Shown here piece by piece: positions 44,161 through 53,999 of a stretch of DNA of 64,000 bases. The stretch's first letter is position 1. Every line of letters begins with the position of its first letter. A program made the translations under genes and the position numbers. The stretch comes from Microplitis mediator (taxonomy: Eukaryota; Arthropoda; Insecta; Hymenoptera; Braconidae), in NCBI RefSeq assembly GCF_029852145.1, contig NC_079979.1, forward strand, positions 2,218,501-2,282,500. The letters are read 5' to 3'. The notes below the pieces were generated by a model. The model was not told the DNA's origin. It saw nothing but the letters and a program-made list of their open reading frames with translations, and made no database searches.

Positions 44161-44903
44161 CAAGAGGAAGAAATACATTCTTAACTATGAAAACAATTTT
44201 ACAAAATCAAAAAAAAATTTTGTTTTATCGTTTTTTTTGAGGGGGGCTGTTATGCCTGAGGAAAAATTTTTTTTTTTTTAAAGCTCCGGCAATATGTCCA
44301 CGAATTTGTTCAAGACAGCACAAAATTAAACTGGTTCGATGGTTAAAAGCCACGAAAAAAAACAGGGGTGACTGAGGCACTACGGCCCCCCTCTAAAATT
44401 TTGTAAAAATTTTTTTTCTCCGTTTTTGGTCAAATCATGATACCCCTGATGTTTTAAAGATATTTTAAGCTGATCTGCAATATCTGGGGCAAAATGGACC
44501 ACCTGAAAAAAAATTTGCTACAGAAATTTTTTTTATTTTTTAAACTAAAATGAATTCGAAAAGTTTATTGTGGTTTAAATAAAAAAATAAAAATTTCAAT
44601 GAAACTGGTTATATCAGCTAAGTGAAATTTTTTTTTTTCATAAATTTGAAGTCCATGATATTATAAAGGTACGGAAATAGTATAGTTGTACTTAAAATCT
44701 TTTCTTTCAATAAAAAAAGAAACAAAAACGTTTTTTAAGCTTTTTTTGGAGGGGGGCCGTCGTGCCCCAGAAAAAAAAATTTTTTTTTTAGTTTTGGTAA
44801 AGTCTTAATGGATTTGCTTAAGAAAGGACCAAATTAGGTTGACCTATAGATTAAAAGCCATAAAAAATAATTACCAGCTTAAGGGGGCCGTCGTGTCCCA
44901 CTC

Positions 44904-45260
44904 TATCTTTTTTAGTCTTTTTCAAACTTCAAAAATTCATAACTTCGAATCTTATTAATATTTAAAGAAGTTTGAGGTCTCACTTGAAAGAGTAGACCTC
45001 AGGCGACAATTTTTATTTTTGAATAATCGACTTTCGATCGTAAGGTTTCGAAATTTCTTGAAATCCGAATAATTCGAATTTTTCAACAATTTTCCTTTTT
45101 TTTTTGCCTAAAAAATTAAAAACTTCTAAACTTATACTAATTGTCAAGCGTTTAAGGTCTCATTCGGAATATTGGACTATTGGCTACAATTTTCATTTTT
45201 ACACGACGAACTTTCAATAATAACTTTTTGAAATATCGATTCACAAGTTCTGTAAAAAAT
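44904..45260 (+). repeat. Dispersed TCGAGATATCGA repeat, two copies
   Basis: Units with 'gaggtctcacttgaaagagt', 'agacctcaggcgacaattt' and degenerate endings near 45,050 (gtttCGAAATTTC) and 45,235 (tttgaaATATCGA). They host the family 'GGGG' element to the left. Confidence 0.65.
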
Positions 45261-46442
45261 AAAACTGTCAAATAATTCTCTCATAAAATTCTCACAACTT
45301 TGAAACTAAAATCATTCAGTTCATAACTTTTCTATGATATGATTGCCCACGTATATATCAACTTAAGATTCATAAAAGTCTCAATAATTTACAATCATAA
45401 AATGCATCTGTTGCAAGTGCTTAAAGTTATTTAACGCCCGAATCTTAAATCCTCAGTCTTCAGTCCTCAGTTTTAAACTTTAAAATCTTAACACGTGATC
45501 ATAAAGTCACAACACATAACATTGTATCTGAAATAATTATAATTCACTCATGACTTTGTCAGTTTCTAAACTATTTTTAGATCAAACAGACAAAAAAAAA
45601 AAGAATTTGAATTCCCAAATATATTTTATTCTCATAATTTTCCGATTTTTGAAACAGAGACAACTTGAATGTAAAATTTTGATGGAGAAAATAAAATATA
45701 TAAAAATGTTTTGTAAATAAAATAAATAATTAAAGTAAGTCTAAGTGTTTGCTTGTCATCAAAGGACGCAAATGTTTGGATTAAAGACAGGACAGTTTGA
45801 GATGGACCGGATATTGCTCTTAAGACTATAGGAGGGTATTAAACCCCGCACCAGCAAACATAACAAGTGACTAGACAAACAAATAGTAATCTTGTGCAGT
45901 GTATGTGTAAAAGGACAAATCGTTAGCGATAAATTAACCAGACTGAGGCTGAGTGTAAGAAACTTAAGTTGGGCGCCAAGACATTTTGTAATCGAAGATA
46001 AACCAGTAGATGTTACATATACAGCCAACACCCAAGAGGAGCTAAGATCCGTGGTACAATATATATATATGCATATATGTATATAATATATAAGACGGAT
46101 GTTTAAACACTGCGAACTATTGTCGAGGTATTTAACAGCCTGATATCAAGAAGAACGGGAGCAAACAACCAAACTCACTATTTGTAAGGGAGTTCGCTAT
46201 CTTGATAAAGGACTGACGTTTAAGTTATCTGATAAATCATATTAAACCTTTTTTTTTTTTAGTCAATATTTAGTGTGAATTTATTTTTTTACTTAAGTAC
46301 TTTTTTTTGTTATTTCAATTCAAATGAAATATAAGAAGTAACATTTTTAACTGTAAGGAGATGAAATAAAAAAATAAAATTGTGTTTTGTAAAATAAAGC
46401 TATTTTTGCTTTCTAAAAATGTAATAGTTTGTTTTTACTGTA
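45261..46442. other. Mostly single-copy sequence; open on both strands at 45.76-46.09 kb
   Basis: 45,420-45,500 has 'cttaaatcctcagtcttcag' stutters. 45,720-46,240 is a GC-richer island. The minus strand carries a 90-codon ATG frame (46,031-45,759), hydrophobic and Leu/Ser-rich. The plus strand carries a 64-codon frame (45,892-46,086; VKGQIVSDKLTRLRLSVRNL...) that looks more protein-like but runs into a TA repeat. Neither is recognised and both lack splice or poly(A) support. Confidence 0.3.
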
Positions 46443-47189
46443 CAGTGGATATTTGATATTTTTCTCAGTTAAAAATATATAATATCAGGAATTTGTCAAT
46501 CATTTCTATTGAACTCGTTGAATTTTACCACTGATTAAATCATCGCTGGTGGAATCAGTAAAATTTTATTATTTATTGAATCAGTGAAATTTTTTCACTG
46601 ATCATATCAGCAGAAATTTATCATCCGCGAGATCAGTAAAATTTTATTATTTATTAATTCAGTGAAATTTTATCACTGATCATATCAGTAGAAATTTATC
46701 ATCCGTGAGGTCAGTGAAATTTTATCATTGATGGAATCAGTGAAATTTTATCATTGATTAAATCAGTAGAAATTTATCATCCGTGAGATCAGTAAAATTT
46801 TATCATTCATTGAATCGGTGAAATTATATCACTGATCATATCAGTAAAAATTTATCAAACGTAAAGACGGTAAAATTTTATCATTCATTGAATCAGTGAA
46901 ATTTCATCACGGATCATATCAGTAGAAATTCATCATCCGTGAGGTCAGTAAAATTTTATCATCGATTGAATCAGTGAAACTTTATTAGTTCTACTTAGCC
47001 ACGATTTCACGGAAATAAACAGTGATTTTTACCATCAAACTTGTGATGAAATATCACGGATTGACTCAGTGAGATTATTCCACTGATCCAATCAGTGAAA
47101 ATCATTGGTTACGTCCGCTAAATAGTAGCTAAGAAATCAGTGAAATTCACTGGTTGTTTCAGCGAACCAAATTACTGATCAATCCACTG
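46443..47189. mobile_element. Palindromic CAGTGAAATTTTATCACTG array, probable TA-flanked element
   Basis: Starts CAGTGGATATTTGAT after TA (46,441-46,442) and ends ATCAATCCACTG before TA (47,190-47,191). The interior consists of units such as 'cagtgaaattttatcactga', 'tcatatcagtagaaatttat' and 'catccgtgaggtcagtaaaa', period about 60-65 bp, related to the array at 9.9-11.2 kb. The array is secure. The element boundaries are inferred from the short inverted ends. Confidence 0.55.
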
Positions 47190-47228
47190 TAGGTGCCAGT
47201 GAAATAGGACATCTTTTTTCTATTTTTC

Positions 47229-47296
47229 GGCAGGACTCGGACACGAAACCTTGGGATCACTGAGCAATCGGTCTATCGACCAGGTTGTTGAACCAT
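47229..47296 (-). tRNA. tRNA-like segment (degenerate)
   Basis: On the minus strand the D-arm-like CCTGGTCGATAGACCG is followed by ATTGCTCAGTGATCCCAAGG and a T-arm-like TGTCCGAGTCC. The order resembles a tRNA-derived SINE head, but stems are imperfect and no anticodon can be assigned. It adjoins the palindromic element on its right. Confidence 0.3.
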
Positions 47297-47299
47297 GAA

Positions 47300-47570
47300 T
47301 ACAATCCCATTTTCTGCCCTACGGCCGGAAAGTAGCAACTTTCGGGCTGCTGCCCCGAACGAAGTTGCAACTTTCTGGCTCCGTCGAGCAGAAAAATAGT
47401 ATACGCACATTTGCCAGTAAAATCTTCAGATTTATTTTTTTATTAACCTTCTGTTTATTATTGACTTTAGGCATTGTTGATATTTAACAAAAAACAACTC
47501 ACAGACAACTCGATACACGCACTATTTTTATAGGTTAAAATAAAAAATTTTACTACCGCAGTAATGGGTA
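47300..47570. other. GC-richer palindromic patch, then AT-rich spacer
   Basis: 47,310-47,400 contains inverted 'ctgccctacggccggaaagt' / 'actttctggctccgtcgagcag' arms that could form a hairpin. The rest is AT-rich. Confidence 0.4.
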
Positions 47571-49112
47571 CACACAAAAAAAGGAATTCTTGGGTCAAGA
47601 AGAAAATCGTTTCCAAAAATAAATTCTTAAATTAAAATATCCTCTTTTCTTGTTTGAAAAAATTTTCTCTTGGTAAAAAAATTTTTTTTTTTTAATTAGA
47701 GTATATAAAGCTCTTCAATAAAGAAATTCAATTTTGATTTAAAAATATAAATTTTTGCTTTAAATGTTTTTAGTTTCTCCGAACAAGAAAACAACTTGGT
47801 TGGCTCAAGAAAATTTAGCTCTTGGTTTTAGAAGATACCAACTCATTCTAAAAACATCGTTCTCTCGAATGTAGTCGATATCGATTCATTTCGATACATC
47901 GAGTTTTTAAACGGAGGCACATTTAACTTACTCCAAGTAAAAATTAATTTATTTAAAGATTTGATAACATTTAGTTCAAAATAAATGTAGACTTTATCTG
48001 AAAACAATTAATTTTAGATTAAAAAAATAAAAAACTCATTTTAAAACTAAATTATACATTAACGTAAAATAAAAAATACTTTTATTTTAAAATACAATAA
48101 TTCAGTTCAATTTTAAATTAATTGTTTTTATTAAAAATTCAATTTTCAGAGTATATACAATTAATCATCAAAATATATTTTGATTCTTTATTACAATAAA
48201 AATTTTTTTTTTTGTTACAAAAATAAATGAAAGGTTAGGTTATTTATCCTGGCTCCATCGACAGCATCAACTGCATGATATATATACCACACTAAAAAGG
48301 AAACAATTTTATATAAATTTAGGATCAGAAATGATAACAAACTTGAGTATCTGATATGATTAAAAACAGCATAAATAATAATTAACTTACTTTTTTGTGA
48401 TTGAAACGACACCATTTAACTTAACGTGAATCAGGAAAAACACCAGATATAATGACTAATAACTACAATAACTTACATTTTTACCGAACACTTCAATTCA
48501 AAACAATTTATGTATATGAATTAGTTAATTGTATAATTAATAAACTAATACTATTAGAATATTGGTGTGTAATATACATATAATTGCACATATGCGGCGC
48601 CAGCGCTGAACAGACTCGTTTCATTTTTTTGGGATCTTCGGGCGTCTACGTGCATACACAAAGTAGTGTCCGAAGTAGAGAAGCTGCATAGACTCGAGTG
48701 CTCCTGTTATCCGAATGCTGCTATGGAAAAAAACCAAGAGCTTGATTTTCTTGACTTGAATTTTTTTTATTTTTGTTTCAAGCAATAGCCACTAGTTGGT
48801 TTAAGAAATCTGACTCCTTACGTAGAGAAGTTAAATTTCATAGAATAAAATATTCAATATACATGAATGAAGAAATTCAAAATATTAATTCAAAAAACAA
48901 TTTACTTTCTTTAAATATTTTTTCTTTTTGAACTAAAATCATATATTTTTAACTTAAAACTTTAACCCATTTGGGTCGAAAACATAACTTTTTGAATCAA
49001 AATAATCAAAATTAAGAGAAAATTTTCTTCAACCAAGATTTATTCCATTTTCCTAAATATTCTCTTGACTCAAGATAATTCTCTTTGAACCAAGATAACC
49101 TTTCGATCAGTG
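47571..49112. mobile_element. 'CAC' family element with TTCTTGGGTCAAGAA motifs
   Basis: Starts CACACAAAAAAAGGAATTCT then TGGGTCAAGAAGAAAAT. It ends, reversed, CACTGATCGAAAGGTTATCT then TGGTTCAAAGAGAAT. TA flanks both (47,569-47,570; 49,113-49,114). The host is a palindrome (atggg-TA...TA-catgccc). Interior repeats of TTGGNTCAAGA echo the subterminal motif. The frame at 48,215-48,415 (minus) is not recognisable. Confidence 0.75.
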
Positions 49113-49641
49113 TACATGCCCAATTTATTAGTACCAATTACTGCTTCCGTAAATAAATAATATTAATTAATCAAAATTAAATTTGTACTGAAATTTTTGT
49201 ACTAAACAAAAGTTATCTTACTTCTGTAAGCATTAAATATATAAATTGAGTCATTTATTTGAGAAAAAAAGACTTTTTAGTTCCACGTCTTTTCGCGCAA
49301 GAACTCACAAAAAGAGCATAATATTCAACCTCTATCACCTGCCAATTTTAATTCATTAATAACAAATTCGAAATTTATTCTACATGTAAAACTACTGGAC
49401 AGTTAATTTCTTCCAGGTTTCAATTATTAGCAATAATTTTTTTAAATCAACAAAACTCAGTTATCGTCTATTTATAATTGAAACAAAAAAATCCGCAGTA
49501 ATACCCTCACTCACCCTACCTTGAAAAATAAAATACTGAAATTCTTAGTGCATATCTCAAATGGTTATTTTGAGTTACAGCCATCTGAAGAGCAACTGCT
49601 TATCGGTTCTTAAAAAATCATTGTTCTAAATTGCGGCTGTT
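49113..49641. other. AT-rich single-copy spacer
   Basis: No supported feature. A short dispersed phrase 'catatctcaaatggttattt' lies near 49,552. Confidence 0.35.
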
Positions 49642-50543
49642 CCCGCATGGAAAAGCTATATATTGTTAAAAGTATATAACAAAATATATGGTGAATATGT
49701 GATAAATATATAGCGGCAAAAATATCTATATTGAAAAATATATGTTTTTTACATATATTGGATTATATATTTATCATAATATATTTACTTGTATACAATG
49801 TTTTGTATTTTTCTATATATATTATCTCATGTAATGCTCAATATATTCTTATCATATATGGATAGTATATATATAATTTATAAGTATAATATAATAAACT
49901 TGATACATATAGCCATATATTTTGACTCATATAATTAGTGGTATATGGTCTCTATATAATTGATTATATATAAAAGAATTTATATGATTAAATATATGGT
50001 TCGCGGTATATTGGAATTATATTTTTCCAGTAAATCAAAACTTATATTTTTCGCAATATATTGAAAATTTTATTTTTTCAATATACTTTTTCAATTTCTA
50101 CACAATCCCACAAAAAAAAGTCAAATTTATTATTTTTTCTCTTTCTTTTCATTGACCTTATATTTACTGGCGATAACCTAAGAAAAGTAAAAAAAGTCCC
50201 ATATATTTTACAATATATTGGAAACCATATATTTTGCAATATATTGGAAAACATATATAAAAAATATAAAAAATACTATATATTAATGAATATACTACTT
50301 TCAATATAATATATCAATATAAAAAAGATATATTAAAATATATATGTAAAACATACATAAAAAGTCGTATATTGATAAATATATTGATAATATATTCTAG
50401 CAATATATTTTTTTTCAATATATTATCATATATTAATACGGCAAAAATATAAATATTATTTTATATATTGTACAATATATCACATTGTAATATTCATATA
50501 TTCTATCATATATGTTTTCACATATAAAGTTTTTTCATGCGGG
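49642..50543 (-). mobile_element. CCCGCATG element, copy 4 (902 bp, inverted)
   Basis: Reverse-orientation copy starting CCCGCATGGAAAAGCTATAT and ending CTTTTTTCATGCGGG, flanked by TT on both sides. Closely similar along its whole length to copies 1 and 2. The 82-codon frame (50,061-50,309) is an artefact of the AT-rich interior and is not present as a frame in the other orientation's copies. Confidence 0.88.
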
Positions 50544-51665
50544 TTATAACTCAAAGTTCATAAAAGTTCAAAAACTCATAACTTGTGTGCTAATTACTTC
50601 CTGAAAATCGGTCTTTGCTCATTTCAAAGCTCTCTTTTTGCTCTAAAATTTACTTTTTGTGTCCGTTTATCTCCGACAATTAGTTTTCATGATAAAAAAA
50701 AAACAAAGCCGGCTTTTGTGCACCAGAATTAAAAATTTGACTCGTTTTTAGGAAAAGTTATTGAAATTTTCTACGATAAAAAATAAATTCTTTGAATAAA
50801 TCACGAGTGTCTATACATAGTAGCTTCATAAACACGATTTTTTTTTTTAATAATTAATATCGATATTTAAATTATGATAAATAACAAAATACCTCATGCG
50901 GTTTTGTTTCGAAATGTATCCGAGCCCTATTCAAATTTATAAAAATGAATTATAGGTAAAAAAAAACTCAGCAGTTTGGCCGGGCCTTTAAAAATGTAGT
51001 AGCTGAATAAATTATGTATCATTATTATTATATTTAATAAATATAATAAATATATATTTGTCTAGGATTATAAGTAATTTATATATTTTTTATGAATTCC
51101 ATCTTTAAATCTGACATTATCACAAATTATTAATATGTGTAATCATTCATCAACCCTTTCTGACCTTTTTCGACCCTTATCATACGCCATAGGCATCAGA
51201 AAACGTGATACATATTTATTACGACCGGATTAGGTCATAAAATAAATCTATATCATGTAAAAAAAAAACATTTTCATTTTATTTTTTGTTCTCGTCTTCG
51301 TATGTCAGGAAATAATGACGGAAAGTAGATTTGAGAAAATCTAAAATTTTGAGGGCAATCTAATATTTTGAAAAATTGCACCCAGATTTTTTTGGCGCCA
51401 TTAGATTGGAAGTAATGGATTTTTACAGGAAATTAAAATTTTTGTTAAGGCTATTTTGAAAAAGGGTTGGGTTTAGGAAATCATATCTAGGAATCTAAGG
51501 AAAGAAAATTAATGACATAGCAGCAAAATTTATTGGCGAAAGTCTGATCTTTCAATGAGACCTATAACGAGTTCAAATATTGATAAGTTTTGAAGTTATG
51601 ATTTAAAAAATAAAAGTTCACAAAATAGTTCCAGTAAAAATGTTTTTTTTTTTCATACATTTTAG
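50544..51665. other. Dispersed repeats and AT-rich sequence
   Basis: 50,560-50,690 is a divergent dispersed-repeat copy. 51,330-51,650 holds tandem-array and inverted dispersed-repeat remnants (ctgatctttcaatgagacct near 51,545). 50,690-51,330 is AT-rich without features. The pyrimidine tract at 51,643-51,665 serves as a possible acceptor for the following exon-like frame. Confidence 0.4.
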
Positions 51666-51905
51666 AGATATATTAATAGAAAAAAAAACATGAGAATTAT
51701 TGATGATGCATATAATATCAAGGATATAAAATAAGCTATAAAGTCACGTAGCGAGTTATTTCCTTTGGCTCTATATGCTAATTTTGTAGCTAAATCTCAA
51801 TGTCCAGTCCAAGTACGTCATCTGTATCCTGATCCCAGGGCTCTAGTTGATATAGAAAGGATATTGAGTGCTCAAGAGGATTTCATGATTGATAGGGCGC
51901 ATTAG
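51666..51905 (+). pseudogene. Exon-like frame with one internal stop (terminal exon or pseudogene)
   Basis: A strong acceptor, tttttttttttcatacattttag (AG at 51,664-51,665), is followed by 80 codons in one frame to TAG at 51,903-51,905. They are interrupted only by TAA at 51,732-51,734. The part after the stop is convincingly protein-like: SRSELFPLALYANFVAKSQC, then PVQVRHLYPDPRALVDIERI and LSAQEDFMIDRAH. AATAAA occurs at 52,014-52,019, about 110 nt beyond the final stop, as expected for a last exon. An ATG lies in frame at 51,690. I do not recognise the protein. It may be a decayed gene, or the true exon may begin after the TAA. Confidence 0.45.
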
Positions 51906-52013
51906 TGATCATCTAAGTCTATTTTTCATCAGAATATCTTGAATTTTCTCGATTTTAGCAGATGTTTTAATAATTTTACCGTGCGCTGTCTTCTATTGTC
52001 TTTTTAGCAATGC

Positions 52014-52019
52014 AATAAA
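52014..52019 (+). terminator. Possible poly(A) signal AATAAA
   Basis: AATAAA in 'tgcaataaaatcag', downstream of the exon-like frame that ends at 51,905. It is supported by position only. Confidence 0.35.
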
Positions 52020-52439
52020 ATCAGTACTATCTCATCAATTTCGTTAAAAAGATTTGCTTAAGAAATTCAATCGATCAACCGGTTCGGAGTTTGTTTTTTT
52101 GGGCGCCATTTTTTAAAAATCCGATATAACTTTTAAGCTATTAGAAATCTTCAATCTGAATTATGTGAAATACTTTACCACTACCTCGACAAGAGGTTGA
52201 GAGAGAGCCGAATTCATCTAAAAGTTATTTTTGAAGTTATAACAATAAATTTTGAAAACTTAACCACCGGTATTTGCTGTCTGTAATGAATTTCAATGTT
52301 TTTCTAGTTATTGTGGGGATGGAAACTCATTTTTTCGTTACTTTACAGTAAAGATAGCTTATGACGAAATTCCTTGAAAATTGTACCATGAGGACAAATA
52401 CAATAGTTAGATTTTTAAAAAAAATCTACCTAAAAATCT
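52020..52439. other. AT-rich spacer
   Basis: No supported feature. 'ggcgccattttttaaaaatc' near 52,102 resembles phrases beside the secreted-protein genes (ggcgccattcagtg, 52,800). Confidence 0.3.
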
Positions 52440-53064
52440 GAAGGTCATTACTTGGATTATTAGTAAAACATTATTGAATTTAAAAAATAAAGTTAGAAAA
52501 ATAAAATATCAATTTTATCAATTCTTTGTTAGCTTATTAATTGCATGATAATCTATTTTTCAAATCTACTGTAATGACTTTTGTAAATTCAAAAGAGTGG
52601 GAAATACAGATTAAAAGTCATTAATTTAATTGACTGTGATTGTATTTTTAATATTTTCTATAAAATATTTAGCATGCATTAATATTTTTGAATGTGTAAT
52701 TTTGTCGACTTTAATATTGAAAAATAGATGTCAAAATTCTGGATCAACTTGAAAAACATTAATCAATTGATGGCAGAAAATTAGGCAACGGAAATTGGGC
52801 GCCATTCAGTGAATATCTATTTTTTAAGACTTTTCGCTAGGAAATGTCAGGAAAATAATGAAAATTCCCGGAATAATTATTAATATACGAAACCAATAGG
52901 AAAGTAAAGAATTACATTTCGGTAAACTGTAAATTTAATAGAAATAGAGGATGACATCGAAAAAAATAAGTCGTTAATTTAATGGATGACAAATTTTTTC
53001 GAAATGGACGTAATTGGATATCCCCAGACGATCGATTCCTTTGTGTTTTTTGTTTGTTATTTAG

Positions 53065-53097
53065 TATAAATAGCTAGTTATGCCTTCAGTTATTAGT
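53065..53097 (+). promoter_or_regulatory. Core promoter of the plus-strand secreted-protein gene
   Basis: TATAAATA at 53,065-53,072 with initiator-like TCAGT (53,086-53,090) and TTAGT (53,093-53,097). The second places its A about 30 nt from the start of the TATA box. The same block (tagtataaatag ... tatgccttcagttatta) is conserved at the same distance from the ATG (59 nt) in the inverted paralogue, while sequence around it has diverged. Confidence 0.75.
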
Positions 53098-53123
53098 CTA
53101 AGTGTTGATTGCGACGCATCAAG

Positions 53124-53655
53124 ATGAAGCTAAATCTTTTATTTCTGGTAAGTGTGTATTTTTTTTAAACAATGCGAAATGATTCTTTGTGCCTTTGTAT
53201 AATCTAATTACTGAGTTACATTATCGGAGAAAAGATATAACTGATATTTTTTTCTGTAGCTAGTAGCAGCTCTGGTGATAAGTTCTCAATGTAAACCATT
53301 GGAAACTGAACCCTATACTCCACAAAATCCGTCACAAGATGGTCCTGCTCCAAATAATGGGCATCATAAAGTCGATCTTCGTTTTGGATCTCGCTCAGCA
53401 CCCCCATTTACACAGGACAATCCAAATTATGGCTTTCAAGGATCTTTTTCTGGCTTCAGATCGGATTGGGAATCATCCGGAGCCGGAAATTCTAACTGGG
53501 GATCTCCTGGATCCGGAAATTCTGGCTGGGGATCGACTGGATCCGGATATTCTGGCTGGGGATCGACTGGATCCGGAAATTCTGGCTGGGGATCGACTGG
53601 ATCCGGATATTCTGGCTGGGGATCGACTGGATCCAGATATCCTAGCTGGGAATGA
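53124..53655 (+). CDS. Small secreted Gly/Ser/Trp repeat protein (2 exons, 139 aa)
   Basis: Exon 1 53,124-53,147; GTAAGT intron 53,148-53,259 (112 nt, ends tttctgtag); exon 2 53,260-53,655. The start encodes MKLNLLFLLVAALVISSQC, a clear secretion signal with the intron in phase 0 after codon 8. A polar Pro/Asn-rich segment follows (KPLETEPYTPQNPSQDGPAP), then from about residue 70 a decapeptide repeat SGWGSTGSGY/N encoded by a 30-bp tandem repeat. TGA at 53,653 lies inside the repeat: the next units continue in frame beyond it, with TCA in place of TGA, so this allele or species may be shortened. It has a paralogue at 61,155-60,746. Function unknown; the repeat resembles structural or adhesive secretions, but that is only analogy. 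Confidence 0.8.
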
Positions 53656-53735
53656 ACTGGATCCAGAAATCCTAGCTGGGAATCAACTGGATCCAGAAAT
53701 TCTAACTGGAGATCGACTGGATCCAGAAACGTTGA
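53466..53735 (+). repeat. 30-bp coding minisatellite (TCTGGCTGGGGATCGACTGG)
   Basis: About nine units of 30 bp, each with GGATCGACTGGATCCGGA and alternating AAT/TAT. The central units are nearly identical. Units from 53,630 rightward carry CCAGA and GGGAAT variants and lie mostly beyond the stop codon. Because 30 is a multiple of three, another frame is open as well (53,339-53,893). Confidence 0.9.
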
Positions 53736-53877
53736 GCATAAATCTTAAAATTCTAATTCATCGTATCATGGCCCTGCCACAGAATCATTGTACTGCACAA
53801 ACTACTTCAGGTCTGTCTGATTTGATACATTTGTTAACTATTCAAAAAATTGATAGCCTTCTGCCAACCTCACTTTC

Positions 53878-53898
53878 AATAAACTTGTTCTAAATAAA
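53878..53898 (+). terminator. Poly(A) signals of the plus-strand gene
   Basis: AATAAA at 53,878-53,883 and again at 53,893-53,898. The first is conserved in the inverted paralogue (caataaactcg, complement at 60,586-60,591), which supports its use. Confidence 0.65.
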
Positions 53899-53999
53899 AA
53901 TATGTTTTCATTTATTTCTATTTCAAATATCGTAACCTGTTGTACATAATATCTCCATTGTTTCCATCTATTATTCAAGACTCTGAACAGATTCACAAC

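Larger units (their letters stand above)
41367..44903. mobile_element. Family 'GGGG' element with several nested insertions
   Basis: The left end GGAGAGAGTGGGTCAAGAAG followed by GCCCCC has TA at 41,365-41,366. The right end ...gggggccgtcgtgtcccactc has TA at 44,904-44,905. It shares internal blocks with the 22.4 and 29.3 kb elements (cctacgcatgttatctgggg; gctaaatccaggag; gtattgcaatagatgtg). It contains the insertions at 41,692-42,689, 42,988-43,045 and 43,128-44,160, and several internal GGCCCC boxes (43,777; 44,225; 44,385; 44,755), suggesting repeated internal duplication or nested relatives. Confidence 0.65.

Noticed and set aside
50061..50309. 82-codon ORF inside a CCCGCATG element
   Set aside because: Lys/Ile/Tyr-rich translation of AT-rich DNA; it resembles no transposase.
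53339..53893. 184-codon ORF overlapping the secreted repeat protein
   Set aside because: It is in another frame of a 30-bp repeat, which keeps all frames similar. The frame beginning with the signal peptide, with a conserved intron and a paralogue, is the real one.
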